Source: Methanobrevibacter sp. (GTDB lineage Archaea > Methanobacteriota > Methanobacteria > Methanobacteriales > Methanobacteriaceae). From it: 21,849 nucleotides of DNA. This document shows, in pieces, positions 7,666 through 15,621 of the stretch; the first letter of the stretch is position 1, and every line of letters begins with the position of its first letter. The notes under the pieces are model-generated. The model did not search any database. It saw only the letters and a list, made by a program, of their open reading frames with translations, and was not told where the DNA came from. The stretch is from NCBI GenBank assembly GCA_031261945.1, contig JAISIQ010000156.1, positions 1 to 21,849 of the forward strand. Direction: 5' to 3'. The position numbers and the translations under genes are program-made.

Positions 7666-7872
7666 ATGGCAATTTTAAGAAGTAAAGAAATTTGGGAAAT
7701 GGAAATTGAGGACATTCAAGAAAAATTGACTGAACTCAAAGGAGAATTAGCCAAAAATATTTCTAAAAGTGCAGCTGCTGGGGTTAATGAGAATCCTGGG
7801 AAAATTAGAGAACTTAAAAGGACTATAGCTCGTGTTCTCACAATTATGAATCAAAAACAGAAGGAGAACTAA
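7666..7872 (+). CDS. rpl29: Large ribosomal subunit protein uL29 (L29)
   Basis: This 68-residue, two-helix protein near the tunnel exit matches the usual uL29 length. AILRSKEIWEMEIEDIQEK, then LTELKGELAKN and PGKIRELKRTIARVLTIM form the helical hairpin of the family. The Shine-Dalgarno site is weak (AAAGAG at 7651-7656). The stop codon at 7870-7872 directly abuts the ATG of aIF1, which implies translational coupling. Confidence 0.95.
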   Translation: MAILRSKEIWEMEIEDIQEKLTELKGELAKNISKSAAAGVNENPGKIRELKRTIARVLTIMNQKQKEN

Positions 7873-8211
7873 ATGAAAATCTGTGATGTATGTGGTCTTC
7901 CTGAAGAGCTCTGTGTTTGTGAAGAAATAGCAAGAGAAGTTCAAACTGTAAAAGTATATACAGTTAGACGAAGATTTGGGAAACTAATGACAATCGTCGA
8001 AGGTATAGATGAACATGACATTGATATTAAAGAACTTACTAAAGAGCTAAAAGCTAAGTGTGCTTGTGGAGGAACTGCTAAAAAAGGTCAAATAGAACTT
8101 CAAGGAGACCATAAGAAAAAAGTCAAAGAAGTTTTATCAGATATGGGCTTTTCTTCCGATACTATTGAAATTAGAGATTCTGATAAGAAATTCAACAGAA
8201 AAAGAAGATAG
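7873..8211 (+). CDS. Translation initiation factor aIF1 (SUI1 family)
   Basis: This 112-residue homologue of eIF1/SUI1 would help in start-codon selection on the 30S subunit. The SUI1 fold is visible in [18 protein letters not shown], then [18 protein letters not shown] and VLSDMGF. The N-terminus [18 protein letters not shown] has four cysteines (4, 7, 14, 16) in a CX2C-X6-CXC arrangement that probably binds zinc and is common in archaeal aIF1. The gene sits between uL29 and the RNase P protein gene, the standard euryarchaeal order. AAGGAGAA at the end of uL29 (7860-7867) is its ribosome site. Confidence 0.94.
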   Translation: MKICDVCGLPEELCVCEEIAREVQTVKVYTVRRRFGKLMTIVEGIDEHDIDIKELTKELKAKCACGGTAKKGQIELQGDHKKKVKEVLSDMGFSSDTIEIRDSDKKFNRKRR

Positions 8212-8254
8212 AAAAGAAGAAATTAATCTTCATTGACATTTTATTTATGGTATT

Positions 8255-8584
8255 ATGATAACATCAAATAATGTTTTTTATCATGAATTGATTGGTTTAT
8301 ATGTTAAAGTTGTTAAAAGTTCAAATGAATCTTTAATTGGAATTAGTGGAAATATCATAGATGAGACAAAAAAAACCATTTCAATTGAGACAAAAATAGA
8401 ATCTGCAGATAAAAAAAACAAAGATAAAAATAAAATAAATAAAATATCTGAAATTAAAATGATTCCTAAAGATGTTTCAATTTTTCATTTATTTCTTCCA
8501 AATAACGAATTGGTAGAAATTGATGGTAAAATTTTGCTTAATCGTCCTGAAGATAGAATTAAAAAAAGATATAAAAAATTATAG
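8255..8584 (+). CDS. rnp1: RNase P protein component 1 (Rnp1, Pop4/Rpp29 family)
   Basis: This 109-residue protein is the archaeal Pop4/Rpp29 homologue, a protein subunit of RNase P, which trims tRNA 5' leaders. Family features are [13 protein letters not shown] at the start, the Sm-like beta-barrel ([18 protein letters not shown]), and the C-terminal motif [17 protein letters not shown]. Between strands lies a Lys/Asn-rich insert ([13 protein letters not shown], about residues 51-63), probably a flexible loop. No good Shine-Dalgarno site precedes ATG 8255; a nearby ATG at 8247 is out of frame and meets a stop at once, so 8255 is the best start. Confidence 0.93.
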   Translation: MITSNNVFYHELIGLYVKVVKSSNESLIGISGNIIDETKKTISIETKIESADKKNKDKNKINKISEIKMIPKDVSIFHLFLPNNELVEIDGKILLNRPEDRIKKRYKKL

Positions 8585-8666
8585 TTAATATAATGATTAT
8601 TGAATATTTTAAGTAAATTATTAATTAGCTTATTAAAAATTATTAGAAATTATAATCGGTGATAAT

Positions 8667-8999
8667 ATGGTTGGTCTTAATGTTCAACAAATAGAAACTG
8701 AATGTAATGATTCAAATTGTCCATTTCATGGAACTTTACCTGTTAGAGGGCAAATTTTAGAAGGCATTGTCACTAGTGATAAAGCTGAAAGGACCATTAC
8801 TGTAGAAAGAAGTTTCTATAAATTTATTAGAAAATATGAAAGATATGAAAAAAGGAAATCAAAAATTAATGTTCATAAACCTGATTGTATCAATGTAAAT
8901 ATTGGTGATTCAGTTAAAATTGCAGAATGCAGACCTTTAAGTAAAACTAAACATTTTGTTTTAGTAGAAGTAAAAAATACAGAAAAAGGTGAAGATTAA
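8667..8999 (+). CDS. rps17: Small ribosomal subunit protein uS17 (S17)
   Basis: This 110-residue primary 16S rRNA-binding protein has an OB fold. The archaeal N-terminal element [10 protein letters not shown] (Cys13, Cys18) precedes the OB core [41 protein letters not shown] and [28 protein letters not shown] (8656-8661) lies five bases before ATG 8667. The last base of its stop codon (8999) is the first base of the uL14 ATG (TAATG), a one-base overlap that couples the two. The 82-base spacer upstream shows nothing besides A/T-rich sequence. Confidence 0.96.
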   Translation: MVGLNVQQIETECNDSNCPFHGTLPVRGQILEGIVTSDKAERTITVERSFYKFIRKYERYEKRKSKINVHKPDCINVNIGDSVKIAECRPLSKTKHFVLVEVKNTEKGED

Positions 9000-9397
9000 T
9001 GAAAGCGATCACATCTAATGTATCTAAATCACTACCTATTGGAGCTCGTCTTAGTTGTGTAGATAATACTGGTGCACGTGAAATCGAAATCATATCTGTT
9101 AAAGGATATAAGGGAGTACGTAGAAGACTTGATGTTGCAGGTGTTGGTGATCTTATAGTTGCTTCTGTTAAAAAAGGAACTGCTGATATGCGTAGAGAAG
9201 TTGTCAATGCAGTTGTTGTAAGGCAGAAAAAAGAATATCGTCGTGCTGATGGTCTTCGAGTAAAATTTGAAGATAATGCTGCTGTTATAATAACTCCTGA
9301 AGGAGTTTTAAAAGGATCTGAAGTAAGAGGTCCTGTTGCTAAAGAAGCAGCTGATAGATGGCCAAGTGTAGGAAGTGCAGCAAGTATATTGATATAA
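8999..9397 (+). CDS. rpl14: Large ribosomal subunit protein uL14 (L14)
   Basis: This 132-residue uL14 has the archaeal length. It forms part of the intersubunit bridge and contacts factors such as aIF6. The barrel is recognisable in [34 protein letters not shown], then [25 protein letters not shown] and the final [19 protein letters not shown]. It overlaps the uS17 stop by one base, and its ribosome site (AAGGTGA, 8987-8993) lies inside uS17. Confidence 0.97.
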   Translation: MKAITSNVSKSLPIGARLSCVDNTGAREIEIISVKGYKGVRRRLDVAGVGDLIVASVKKGTADMRREVVNAVVVRQKKEYRRADGLRVKFEDNAAVIITPEGVLKGSEVRGPVAKEAADRWPSVGSAASILI

Positions 9398-9412
9398 AGG
9401 AGTATGTGAAAA

Positions 9413-9766
9413 ATGTCAAAACAACCAAGAAAACAAAGAAAAGCTCTTTATAATGCACCTTTACATGCTCGTCGTAAAATTATGAGTGTTACTTTAAGTA
9501 AAGACTTAAGAGAAGATTATAATAAAAGATCTTTACCTATTAGAACTGGGGATACAGTCAAAGTCACTCGTGGTGAATTTAAAGATCATGAAGGCAAGGT
9601 TGAAAAAATAGATACCAGAAATTATAAAGTTATTGTTGAAGGTGTAAATTTGAGTAAACCTGATGGAAACTCTGCTTTTTTACCAGTTCATCCATCTAAT
9701 CTTATGATTGTTGATGCTGATATAAAAGATGAAAGAAGAACTAGAATAATCGAAAGGGAGGAATAA
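9413..9766 (+). CDS. rpl24: Large ribosomal subunit protein uL24 (L24)
   Basis: This 117-residue archaeal uL24 is an early assembly protein located near the tunnel exit. The basic N-terminus [21 protein letters not shown] is diagnostic. The KOW motif is [20 protein letters not shown] (44-63), followed by [13 protein letters not shown] and the C-terminal [26 protein letters not shown] at 9397-9404 is the ribosome site, and the stop is one base from the eS4 start. Confidence 0.96.
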   Translation: MSKQPRKQRKALYNAPLHARRKIMSVTLSKDLREDYNKRSLPIRTGDTVKVTRGEFKDHEGKVEKIDTRNYKVIVEGVNLSKPDGNSAFLPVHPSNLMIVDADIKDERRTRIIEREE

Positions 9767-9767
9767 T

Positions 9768-10496
9768 ATGGCAAAAATGGGATCAAGAAAGCATCTTAAA
9801 AGATTTAAAGCACCTAAAAGCTGGCCTATTCATCCAAAAGAAAATACTTGGACAGTAAAACCTGCAGCAGGTCCTCATGCAATTGAAGACTCTTTATCTT
9901 TATTAGTTGTAATTAGAGATATTTTAGGAATAGCTGATAATTCTAGAGAAGCTAAGAGAATTATTAATACTGGTAAAGTATTGGTAGATGGAAGACCAAG
10001 AAAAGATTATAAATATCCTGTTGGTTTTATGGATGTAGTGCAAATTCCACTAGCTGAAGAAGTTTATAGAGTTCTCCCTGATATGAAAGGTAGATTAACT
10101 CTTCATCCAATTTCAAAAGAAAATGATAGTTTCAAATTGTGTAAAATCACTGATAAAACTACTATTAAAGATAATAAAACTCAATTAAATCTTCATGATG
10201 GTAGAAATATGATTGTAGATGAATCTTTTTCTGTTGGAGATGTAATTAGTTTAAATATTCCTGATCAAGAAATTAATGATAATTTCAAATTTGAAGAAGG
10301 AGCTATGGTTTTAATTACTGGTGGTAAGCATACTGGTGAAATAGGAAAAATTACTGAAATAATTATCAATAAATCATCAAATCCAAATACCGTTATCGTT
10401 GAAAACAATAAAAAAGATAATTTCCTTACTTTAAAAGATTATGCTTTTGTTATTGGTAAAGATAAACCTGCAATATCACTTCCAGGAGGGAAATAG
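9768..10496 (+). CDS. rps4e: Small ribosomal subunit protein eS4 (S4e)
   Basis: This 242-residue protein is found only in archaea and eukaryotes. [17 protein letters not shown] is the typical start. An S4-type RNA-binding region covers about 43-105 ([21 protein letters not shown]), the eS4 central domain follows, and a KOW-like segment [17 protein letters not shown] lies near 182-198. It is preceded by GGAGG at 9755-9759, and its TAG directly abuts the uL5 ATG. Confidence 0.96.
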   Translation: MAKMGSRKHLKRFKAPKSWPIHPKENTWTVKPAAGPHAIEDSLSLLVVIRDILGIADNSREAKRIINTGKVLVDGRPRKDYKYPVGFMDVVQIPLAEEVYRVLPDMKGRLTLHPISKENDSFKLCKITDKTTIKDNKTQLNLHDGRNMIVDESFSVGDVISLNIPDQEINDNFKFEEGAMVLITGGKHTGEIGKITEIIINKSSNPNTVIVENNKKDNFLTLKDYAFVIGKDKPAISLPGGK

Positions 10497-11003
10497 ATGA
10501 ATCCTATGGAAGAAGTTATTATATCCAAAGCTACTTTAAATATTGGTGTTGGAGAATCAGGTGAAAGATTATCTAGAGCTATGAATCTTTTAACTGAATT
10601 AACTGGACAAGAACCTGTTAAAACTTTTTCTAAAGTTACTAATCCTGAATTTGGAATTAGAAAACATCAACCAATAGCTTGTAAAATAACTTTACGTGGT
10701 GAACGTGCTAATAAAGCTATTAAAATGGTTTTAGATGGAATTGGAAATAACTTAAAAGAAAGTCAATTTGATTCTCAAGGTAATGTTTCATTTGGAATAG
10801 CTGAACATATTGATATTCCAGGGATTCGTTATGATCCAGATATTGGTATTTTTGGAATGAATGTTTCTGTTACTTTTGAAAAACCAGGTTATAGAATAAA
10901 GAAAAGGAAAATTCAACAAAAGAAAGTTCCTGAAAGACATATGGTTAAAAAAGAAGAAACTATTAAATATATGGAAGAAAATTTCCAAGTTAATATTAAT
11001 TAG
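10497..11003 (+). CDS. rpl5: Large ribosomal subunit protein uL5 (L5)
   Basis: This 168-residue uL5 of the central protuberance binds 5S rRNA and contacts P-site t[22 protein letters not shown] and [18 protein letters not shown] start the fold. [28 protein letters not shown] is the RNA-binding region, and [17 protein letters not shown] the conserved C-terminal strand. It starts in the base after the eS4 stop, with the GGAGG ribosome site (10485-10490) inside eS4. Confidence 0.96.
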   Translation: MNPMEEVIISKATLNIGVGESGERLSRAMNLLTELTGQEPVKTFSKVTNPEFGIRKHQPIACKITLRGERANKAIKMVLDGIGNNLKESQFDSQGNVSFGIAEHIDIPGIRYDPDIGIFGMNVSVTFEKPGYRIKKRKIQQKKVPERHMVKKEETIKYMEENFQVNIN

Positions 11004-11067
11004 TTAATATTAATATAGTTAATTTTAATTAGTTAATTTCAAAGGAATTTAATGTTAAGGTGATATG

Positions 11068-11211
11068 TTGCCAAGAAAATATGGAAAAGCAGCAAAAAAA
11101 TGTAGTCGGTGCGGAGATCATTCTGCTATGATTAGTAGGTACGGACTAATGTTATGTAGGCAATGTTTTAGAGAACTTGCTCCTAAAATAGGTTTTAAAA
11201 AATATAATTAG
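11068..11211 (+). CDS. rps14: Small ribosomal subunit protein uS14 (S14), zinc-binding type
   Basis: A 47-residue protein, [19 protein letters not shown] at the start and ending [10 protein letters not shown], is the archaeal zinc-binding uS14 of the 30S head. The four zinc ligands form CSRC and CRQC (residues 12, 15, 30 and 33). The start is either TTG 11068 or ATG 11065. The site AAGGTGA ends at 11063, too close to ATG 11065 but four bases from TTG 11068, so I chose TTG. It fills the gap between uL5 and uS8, the standard position. Confidence 0.92.
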   Translation: MPRKYGKAAKKCSRCGDHSAMISRYGLMLCRQCFRELAPKIGFKKYN

Positions 11212-11222
11212 AGGTGGTTATT

Positions 11223-11615
11223 ATGACTCTTATGGATCCTCTTGCAGATGCTCTTACTAATATAAGGAATAATGAACTTCAAGTAAATGAATCTTGTTCT
11301 ATTTCTCCTGCATCTAAGTTAATAGGGCATGTATTGAGCACAATGCAAAAAGAAGATTATATTGGGGAATTTGAATATATAGATGATGATAAGGCTGGAC
11401 GATTTGAAGTAGAATTAGAAGGTAATATTAATCAATGTGGTGTTATCAAGCCTCGTCATTCTGTAAAAAAAGATGAATTTGAGAAATTTGAAAAAAGATA
11501 TTTACCAGCAAAGAATTTTGGAATTTTGATCGTTACTACTCCTGAAGGCATCATGACTCATAATGAGGCTAAAGAAAGAGGTATCGGCGGTCGTTTGTTG
11601 GCTTATATGTATTAG
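11223..11615 (+). CDS. rps8: Small ribosomal subunit protein uS8 (S8)
   Basis: This 130-residue primary 16S rRNA-binding protein acts in the central domain. [19 protein letters not shown] is the exact archaeal beginning, which together with the GAGGTGG site (11211-11217) fixes ATG 11223 over an in-frame GTG at 11214. [40 protein letters not shown] and the end [11 protein letters not shown] are conserved. Its ribosome site overlaps the uS14 stop. Confidence 0.96.
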   Translation: MTLMDPLADALTNIRNNELQVNESCSISPASKLIGHVLSTMQKEDYIGEFEYIDDDKAGRFEVELEGNINQCGVIKPRHSVKKDEFEKFEKRYLPAKNFGILIVTTPEGIMTHNEAKERGIGGRLLAYMY

Positions 11616-11623
11616 GTGATAAA

Positions 11624-12157
11624 ATGGTTCTAGCTGCTGTTATTAAAGAAGAAATAGCTATTCCTAAAGGTGTAGATGTTACTATTGGAGACAATGTGAC
11701 TGTTAAAGGACCTCAAGGAGAAGTTTCTAGAAGATTCAAATATCCTAATATTTCTATGAAAAAAGAAGATAGTAAAATAATTTTAGAGACAAGCTTTCCA
11801 AAGAGAAAAGATAAATCTATGATTGGAACAACTCGTTCTCATATATCTAATATGATAACTGGGGTTACTGAAGGTTTTACTTATAATATGAAGATAGTAT
11901 TTGCTCATTTTCCAATGACTGTTAAAGTCAATGGAGATAAAGTCAATATTGATAATTTTTTAGGAGAAAGACATCCTAGATCTGCTAAAATTGTAGGAAC
12001 TGCAAAAGTCAATGTAAAAGGTGATGAAGTAACTATCACTGGAGTCAACAAAGAAGATGTTGGTCAAACAATGGCTAATTTAGAGCAAGCTACTAAAATC
12101 AAAGGAAGAGATCCTAGGGTATTCCAAGATGGAATTTATTTGGTAGATAAAAATTAG
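11624..12157 (+). CDS. rpl6: Large ribosomal subunit protein uL6 (L6)
   Basis: This 177-residue protein has two repeated alpha/beta domains and lies near the sarcin-ricin loop and the GTPase-factor site. The first half carries IPKGVDVTIGDNVTVKGPQGEVSRRF, the second GFTYNMKIVFAHFPM, then NFLGERHPRSAKIVG and KGRDPRVFQDGIYLVDK at the C-terminus, all typical of archaea. GGTGAT (11615-11620) overlaps the uS8 stop and lies three bases before the ATG. Confidence 0.96.
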   Translation: MVLAAVIKEEIAIPKGVDVTIGDNVTVKGPQGEVSRRFKYPNISMKKEDSKIILETSFPKRKDKSMIGTTRSHISNMITGVTEGFTYNMKIVFAHFPMTVKVNGDKVNIDNFLGERHPRSAKIVGTAKVNVKGDEVTITGVNKEDVGQTMANLEQATKIKGRDPRVFQDGIYLVDKN

Positions 12158-12183
12158 AATTTATACTGATTATCGGTGATTTA

Positions 12184-12510
12184 ATGAAGAAAAAATTCAA
12201 AAGACAAGAATATGCCAGATATAAAAAATTAGGTATAAAATGGAGACGTCCAAGAGGAAAAACCAGCAAAATGAGAAGATATGAAGCAGGAAAACCTGCT
12301 ATGCCTTCTATTGGTTATGGGTCTCCTAAAACTACAAGGGGCCTTCATCCATCTGGATTTAAAGATGTTCTTGTTAAGAATATGTCTGATTTAGAAAGCT
12401 TAGATCCTGAGACTGAAGCAGGGAGAATAAGTGCTACAATCGGCAAAAAAAAGAAAGAAATGATGTTAGATAAAGCATCAGAATTAGGTATTAAAATATT
12501 AAATAAATAA
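12184..12510 (+). CDS. rpl32e: Large ribosomal subunit protein eL32 (L32e)
   Basis: This 108-residue protein occurs only in archaea and eukaryotes. KKKFKRQEYARYKKLGIKWR, RRPRGKTSKMRRYEAGKPAMP and GYGSPKTTRGLHPSGFKDVLV form the conserved rRNA-binding core, followed by AGRISATIGKKKKEMMLDKA. GGTGAT (12175-12180) precedes ATG 12184. A 62-base spacer with two hairpins separates it from eL19. Confidence 0.95.
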   Translation: MKKKFKRQEYARYKKLGIKWRRPRGKTSKMRRYEAGKPAMPSIGYGSPKTTRGLHPSGFKDVLVKNMSDLESLDPETEAGRISATIGKKKKEMMLDKASELGIKILNK

Positions 12511-12520
12511 AATTTAAGGG

Positions 12521-12557
12521 AATTCGAATTTCATTTCGAATTTATCAGCTATGCTGA
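12521..12557 (+). repeat. Two adjacent hairpins between eL32 and eL19
   Basis: AATTCGAA (12521-12528) pairs perfectly with TTCGAATT (12535-12542) over an 8-bp stem with a 6-base loop. TCAGC (12545-12549) pairs with GCTGA (12553-12557) over a 3-base loop. They lie just before the eL19 Shine-Dalgarno site GGAGGT (12562-12567). The position suggests an mRNA processing site or a translational control element for eL19. Neither hairpin ends in a U-run, so termination is unlikely. Confidence 0.6.
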
Positions 12558-12572
12558 ATACGGAGGTTTTTT

Positions 12573-13019
12573 ATGAATCTTACTACTCAAAAAAGATTAG
12601 CTGCAAGCATACTTAAAATAGGGATTAATAGAGTTTGGATTGATCCTGAACAAATTGAAGAAGTATCAAGGGCAATTACAAGAGATGGTGTAAAGCAGCT
12701 AATAGACCAAAAAGTTATAAAAGCTAAACCTAAAAAAGGTATTAGTAGTTATAGGTCAAAAAAATTAAAAGAACAAAAGAAAAAAGGAAAAAGGAAAGGC
12801 AGAGGTAGTATTAAAGGAGCTAAAAATGCTCGTACTCCTAAAAAACAAGCTTGGATGACTACTATCAGGGCTTTAAGAAAAGATTTAAAAAGTATGCGTG
12901 AAGCAGAAGAAATTGATGCTACTACTTATCGTAAACTGTATAAAATGGCTAAAGGTGGCGCCTTTAGAAGTAAATCTTATATGAAAACCTATGCCCGAGA
13001 TCATGATTTAATTAAATAG
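12573..13019 (+). CDS. rpl19e: Large ribosomal subunit protein eL19 (L19e)
   Basis: This 148-residue, very basic helical protein is found in archaea and eukaryotes and contributes to an intersubunit bridge. NLTTQKRLAASILKIGINRVW and IDPEQIEEVSRAITRDGVKQL start the protein. The Lys/Arg/Gly stretch KKKGKRKGRGSIKGAKNART follows, then TPKKQAWMTTIRALRKDLK and the long C-terminal helix. GGAGGT lies five bases before the ATG. The stop TAG (13017-13019) is part of the next gene's ribosome site. Confidence 0.96.
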   Translation: MNLTTQKRLAASILKIGINRVWIDPEQIEEVSRAITRDGVKQLIDQKVIKAKPKKGISSYRSKKLKEQKKKGKRKGRGSIKGAKNARTPKKQAWMTTIRALRKDLKSMREAEEIDATTYRKLYKMAKGGAFRSKSYMKTYARDHDLIK

Positions 13020-13030
13020 GAGGAATATAA

Positions 13031-13606
13031 GTGGCACAAGGATCAAAATATAAAGTAGCATTTAGAAGAAGAAGAGAAGGAAAAACTGATTATAATGCTA
13101 GAATTAAATTAGTTGATTTAGATAAATCTAGATTTGTAATTAGAATTTCTAATGCTAATGTAATAGCTCAAATAATTAATATTGGAAAAGATGGTGATGA
13201 AACCATTGTATCTGCACATAGTAAAGAGTTACAGAAGATGGGTTGGTTAGGTGGAACCAGTAATACAAGTGCAGCTTATTTAACTGCTTATTTATGTGGT
13301 AAAAAAGCATTAGATAAAGGTGTTGAAGAAGCTGTTTTTGATATAGGATTAAAACCTTCTATTAAAGGTTCTAAAGTTTTTGCTGCTCTTAAAGGAGCTA
13401 CTGATGCAGGATTATATATTCCTCATGGAGAATCTGTTTTACCTGAGGATGATCGTATATCTGGTGAAACTATAGCTAATTATGCTAATTCTTTAGATGA
13501 TTCTGATCTTAAAGAAAAATTTTCAGGATACTCTCAAAGAGGACTTGAAGTAACAGACTTACCTAATCATTTTGAAGAAATTAAAAATAAAATTGATGAG
13601 GCCTAA
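13031..13606 (+). CDS. rpl18: Large ribosomal subunit protein uL18 (L18)
   Basis: This 191-residue archaeal uL18 binds 5S rRNA together with uL5 in the central protuberance. [18 protein letters not shown] is the conserved N-terminus, and [16 protein letters not shown] and [20 protein letters not shown] belong to the core fold. The C-terminal archaeal extension ([20 protein letters not shown]) is present. The start is GTG 13031, six bases after TAGGAGGA (13017-13024), with MAQGSKYKV as the usual beginning. Confidence 0.95.
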   Translation: MAQGSKYKVAFRRRREGKTDYNARIKLVDLDKSRFVIRISNANVIAQIINIGKDGDETIVSAHSKELQKMGWLGGTSNTSAAYLTAYLCGKKALDKGVEEAVFDIGLKPSIKGSKVFAALKGATDAGLYIPHGESVLPEDDRISGETIANYANSLDDSDLKEKFSGYSQRGLEVTDLPNHFEEIKNKIDEA

Positions 13607-13608
13607 TT

Positions 13609-14253
13609 ATGAGTTTTAATATGGAAGACTGGGAACCTAAAACAAAGGTTGGAGTTATGGTTAAAAAAGGAACCATTACTGATATTGATGAAATTTTTGA
13701 AAAAGGTCTCCCAATAATGGAATTGGAAATAATCGATGCTTTACTCCCTGACTTAGAAGAAGAAGTTATGGATGTGAATTTAGTCCAAAGAATGCATAAA
13801 TCTGGAAGAAAAGTTAATTTCAGAGTAATTGTTGCAGTAGGTAACAAAAATGGTTATGTTGGTTTAGGTCAAGGTAAAGCTCGTGAAGTTGGACCAGCTA
13901 TTAGAAAAGCTGTCGATAATGCTAAATATAATATTATAAAAGTTAGAAGAGGCTGTGGAGACTGGGGTTGTGTATGTGGAAGAGAACATACAGTACCATT
14001 TAAAGTCAATGGTAAAACTGGAAGTGTAGTTGTAACTTTAATGCCTGCTCCAGCAGGTGTAGGTTTAGCTATTGGTGATGTTGGTAAAACATTAATGAAG
14101 CTTGCAGGAATAGGTGATGTATGGTCTCAGTCAAGTGGTCAAACTCAAACTACAGTTAACTTTGCAAATGCTACTTTTGAAGCATTAAAAGGATTAAGTA
14201 AAGTTAAAGCAAGTGAAAAAGATCTTAAGAGCATGGGTGTATGCTCTAATTAA
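13609..14253 (+). CDS. rps5: Small ribosomal subunit protein uS5 (S5)
   Basis: This 214-residue uS5 helps shape the decoding site and the mRNA entry channel. [20 protein letters not shown] is the archaeal start. The double-stranded-RNA-binding-like domain is [20 protein letters not shown] with [17 protein letters not shown] (about 70-106). Three cysteines (116, 121, 123) in [18 protein letters not shown] are typical of archaeal and eukaryotic forms. The second domain contains [21 protein letters not shown]. It starts two bases after the uL18 stop. Confidence 0.96.
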   Translation: MSFNMEDWEPKTKVGVMVKKGTITDIDEIFEKGLPIMELEIIDALLPDLEEEVMDVNLVQRMHKSGRKVNFRVIVAVGNKNGYVGLGQGKAREVGPAIRKAVDNAKYNIIKVRRGCGDWGCVCGREHTVPFKVNGKTGSVVVTLMPAPAGVGLAIGDVGKTLMKLAGIGDVWSQSSGQTQTTVNFANATFEALKGLSKVKASEKDLKSMGVCSN

Positions 14254-14269
14254 AAACTTAGGTGATTCA

Positions 14270-14728
14270 ATGTTTTTTGTTATTAGAGTTAGAGGTACAA
14301 CTGGTGTTAATAAAGATATAGCTGATACTTTAAAAATGTTAAGGTTACATAGAATTAATCATGGTGTTTTAGTAGAAGAAAACCCAAATTTTGAAGGTAT
14401 GCTCCAAAAAGCTAAGGATTATATTACTTGGGGTGAAATAGACCAAGAAACATTAGTAGAAATAATAGCTAAAAGAGGAGAAATCATCGGTGGGAATAAA
14501 ATCACTGATGAATATTTAAAAGAAAATACTGATTATTCTTCTATTGATGATCTTGCTAAATCTTTGATAAATGGTGAAATTAAAGCTAATGATGTTGATA
14601 TGAAACCTGTTTTCAGATTACATCCTCCAAGAAAAGGTTATGAAGGTATTAGGCTTTCTATTAATGAAGGAGGTTCATTAGGTTATAGGGGAGAAGTCAT
14701 AAAAGACTTAATCACTCGAATGACTTAA
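14270..14728 (+). CDS. rpl30: Large ribosomal subunit protein uL30 (L30)
   Basis: This 152-residue archaeal uL30 is longer than the roughly 60-residue bacterial form, as expected. [20 protein letters not shown], then [15 protein letters not shown] and [13 protein letters not shown] identify it. The reading frame is open back to 14213, but ATG 14270 has GGTGA at 14261-14265 and the family's normal N-terminus, while the longer form would overlap uS5 by 41 bases with no homology, so I use 14270. Confidence 0.95.
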   Translation: MFFVIRVRGTTGVNKDIADTLKMLRLHRINHGVLVEENPNFEGMLQKAKDYITWGEIDQETLVEIIAKRGEIIGGNKITDEYLKENTDYSSIDDLAKSLINGEIKANDVDMKPVFRLHPPRKGYEGIRLSINEGGSLGYRGEVIKDLITRMT

Positions 14729-14754
14729 GTTGTTTAAATTTATTAGGTGTAATT

Positions 14755-15192
14755 ATGATTAGAAAAACTCGCAAAATTAATAAAATGAGAGGATCCCGAT
14801 CTATCGGCGGCGGTTGTAGTAAAAAAAGAAGAGGCGCTGGTAATAAAGGTGGAAAAGGGAAAGCTGGAATGGATAAACAGCATTGGACCTGGACTGTTAA
14901 ATTTGATCCAAATCATTTTGGAAAATATGGTTTTAAAAGACCTCAAAAAGTTATAAATAAAGTTAATCCTGTTAATTTAAGTTATTTAGATGCACAATCT
15001 GATAAGTTATTAGACAAAGGAATAGCTACTAAAGAAGGAGATTCTATTGTTATAGATGTCACTGATTTAGGTTATGATAAAGTTTTAGGAAAAGGTAATC
15101 TTTCTAAAGCATTAACTATTAAGTCTCCTAAGTTTTCTGCTTCTGCAGAAGATAAAATCCAAGAAGCTGGAGGAGAAGCTATAACTTTATAG
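14755..15192 (+). CDS. rpl15: Large ribosomal subunit protein uL15 (L15)
   Basis: This 145-residue archaeal uL15 has a long Gly/Lys/Arg-rich N-terminal tail that threads through 23S rRNA: RKTRKINKMRGSRSIGGGCS, then KKRRGAGNKGGKGKAGM, with HWTWTVKFDPNHFGKYGFKR. The globular C-terminal domain ends AEDKIQEAGGEAITL. AGGTGT (14745-14750) precedes the ATG. It is the last gene before the large A/T spacer, so some transcripts may end after it. Confidence 0.96.
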   Translation: MIRKTRKINKMRGSRSIGGGCSKKRRGAGNKGGKGKAGMDKQHWTWTVKFDPNHFGKYGFKRPQKVINKVNPVNLSYLDAQSDKLLDKGIATKEGDSIVIDVTDLGYDKVLGKGNLSKALTIKSPKFSASAEDKIQEAGGEAITL

Positions 15193-15343
15193 TTTTTTAA
15201 AATTTAATTAAATTTAATAATAAATAATTGATATAAAAATTATATAAAATAAAATTATAATATTAATTTATATAGAAATTATTAATAATTATAATAATAA
15301 TTATAATAATAGTTGTATTAATATTATTAATAGTAATATTAAT

Positions 15344-15503
15344 AGTAATAATTAAATTAGTAATAATATTAGTAATACTAGTAATAATAATAATAATAAT
15401 ATTGTTAGTAATACTTATAATAATACTTATAATAATATTTATAATAATAGTTATAATAATTTTATTATAATAATAATTAGTAATAATTAAATTAGTAATA
15501 ATA
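15344..15503. repeat. Pair of 25-bp direct repeats in the uL15-secY spacer
   Basis: An identical 25-base sequence, beginning AGTAATAATTAAATTAG, occurs at 15344-15368 and 15479-15503, 135 bases apart start to start. The region between holds simple TAATAA-type sequence and the 12-bp tandem repeat. The pair is longer than expected by chance even in A/T-rich DNA and probably reflects slippage or segmental duplication. Confidence 0.75.
15413..15460. repeat. Four tandem copies of a 12-bp unit
   Basis: ACTTATAATAAT occurs at 15413-15424 and 15425-15436, followed by ATTTATAATAAT (15437-15448) and AGTTATAATAAT (15449-15460). Only the second base of the unit varies. This is a small minisatellite inside the uL15-secY spacer. 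Confidence 0.85.
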
Positions 15504-15621
15504 ATAGTAATTAATATTATATATTATAAATAATGTTTAAAATTCATATGTTTAAAATTTATGAATTTAATGCTGAATGAATTTATAGTGAATTATATCT
15601 TTAATAGTGCTGAGGAATAAA

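Larger units (their letters stand above)
15193..15621 (+). other. Almost pure A/T spacer between uL15 and secY
   Basis: This 429-base stretch has no supportable gene and is close to all A and T. It contains a fourfold 12-bp tandem repeat and a pair of 25-bp direct repeats. A TATA-like run TATTATATATTATAAA (15515-15530) is about 100 bases before the secY ATG and could be a promoter, but the composition makes TATA prediction unreliable. GAGG at 15612-15615 is the secY ribosome site. Confidence 0.6.

Noticed and set aside
11214..11222. GTG start for uS8
   Set aside because: This GTG is part of the Shine-Dalgarno sequence GAGGTGG for ATG 11223, where the conserved N-terminus begins.
14213..14269. 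Longer N-terminus for uL30
   Set aside because: The extra 19 residues have no family match and would overlap uS5; GGTGA correctly spaces ATG 14270.
15344..15503. Possible CRISPR-like array
   Set aside because: The repeats are simple A/T sequence with no uniform spacers and no cas genes nearby.
15607..15621. GTG start for secY
   Set aside because: GAGG at 15612-15615 lies inside this extension and fits ATG 15622.
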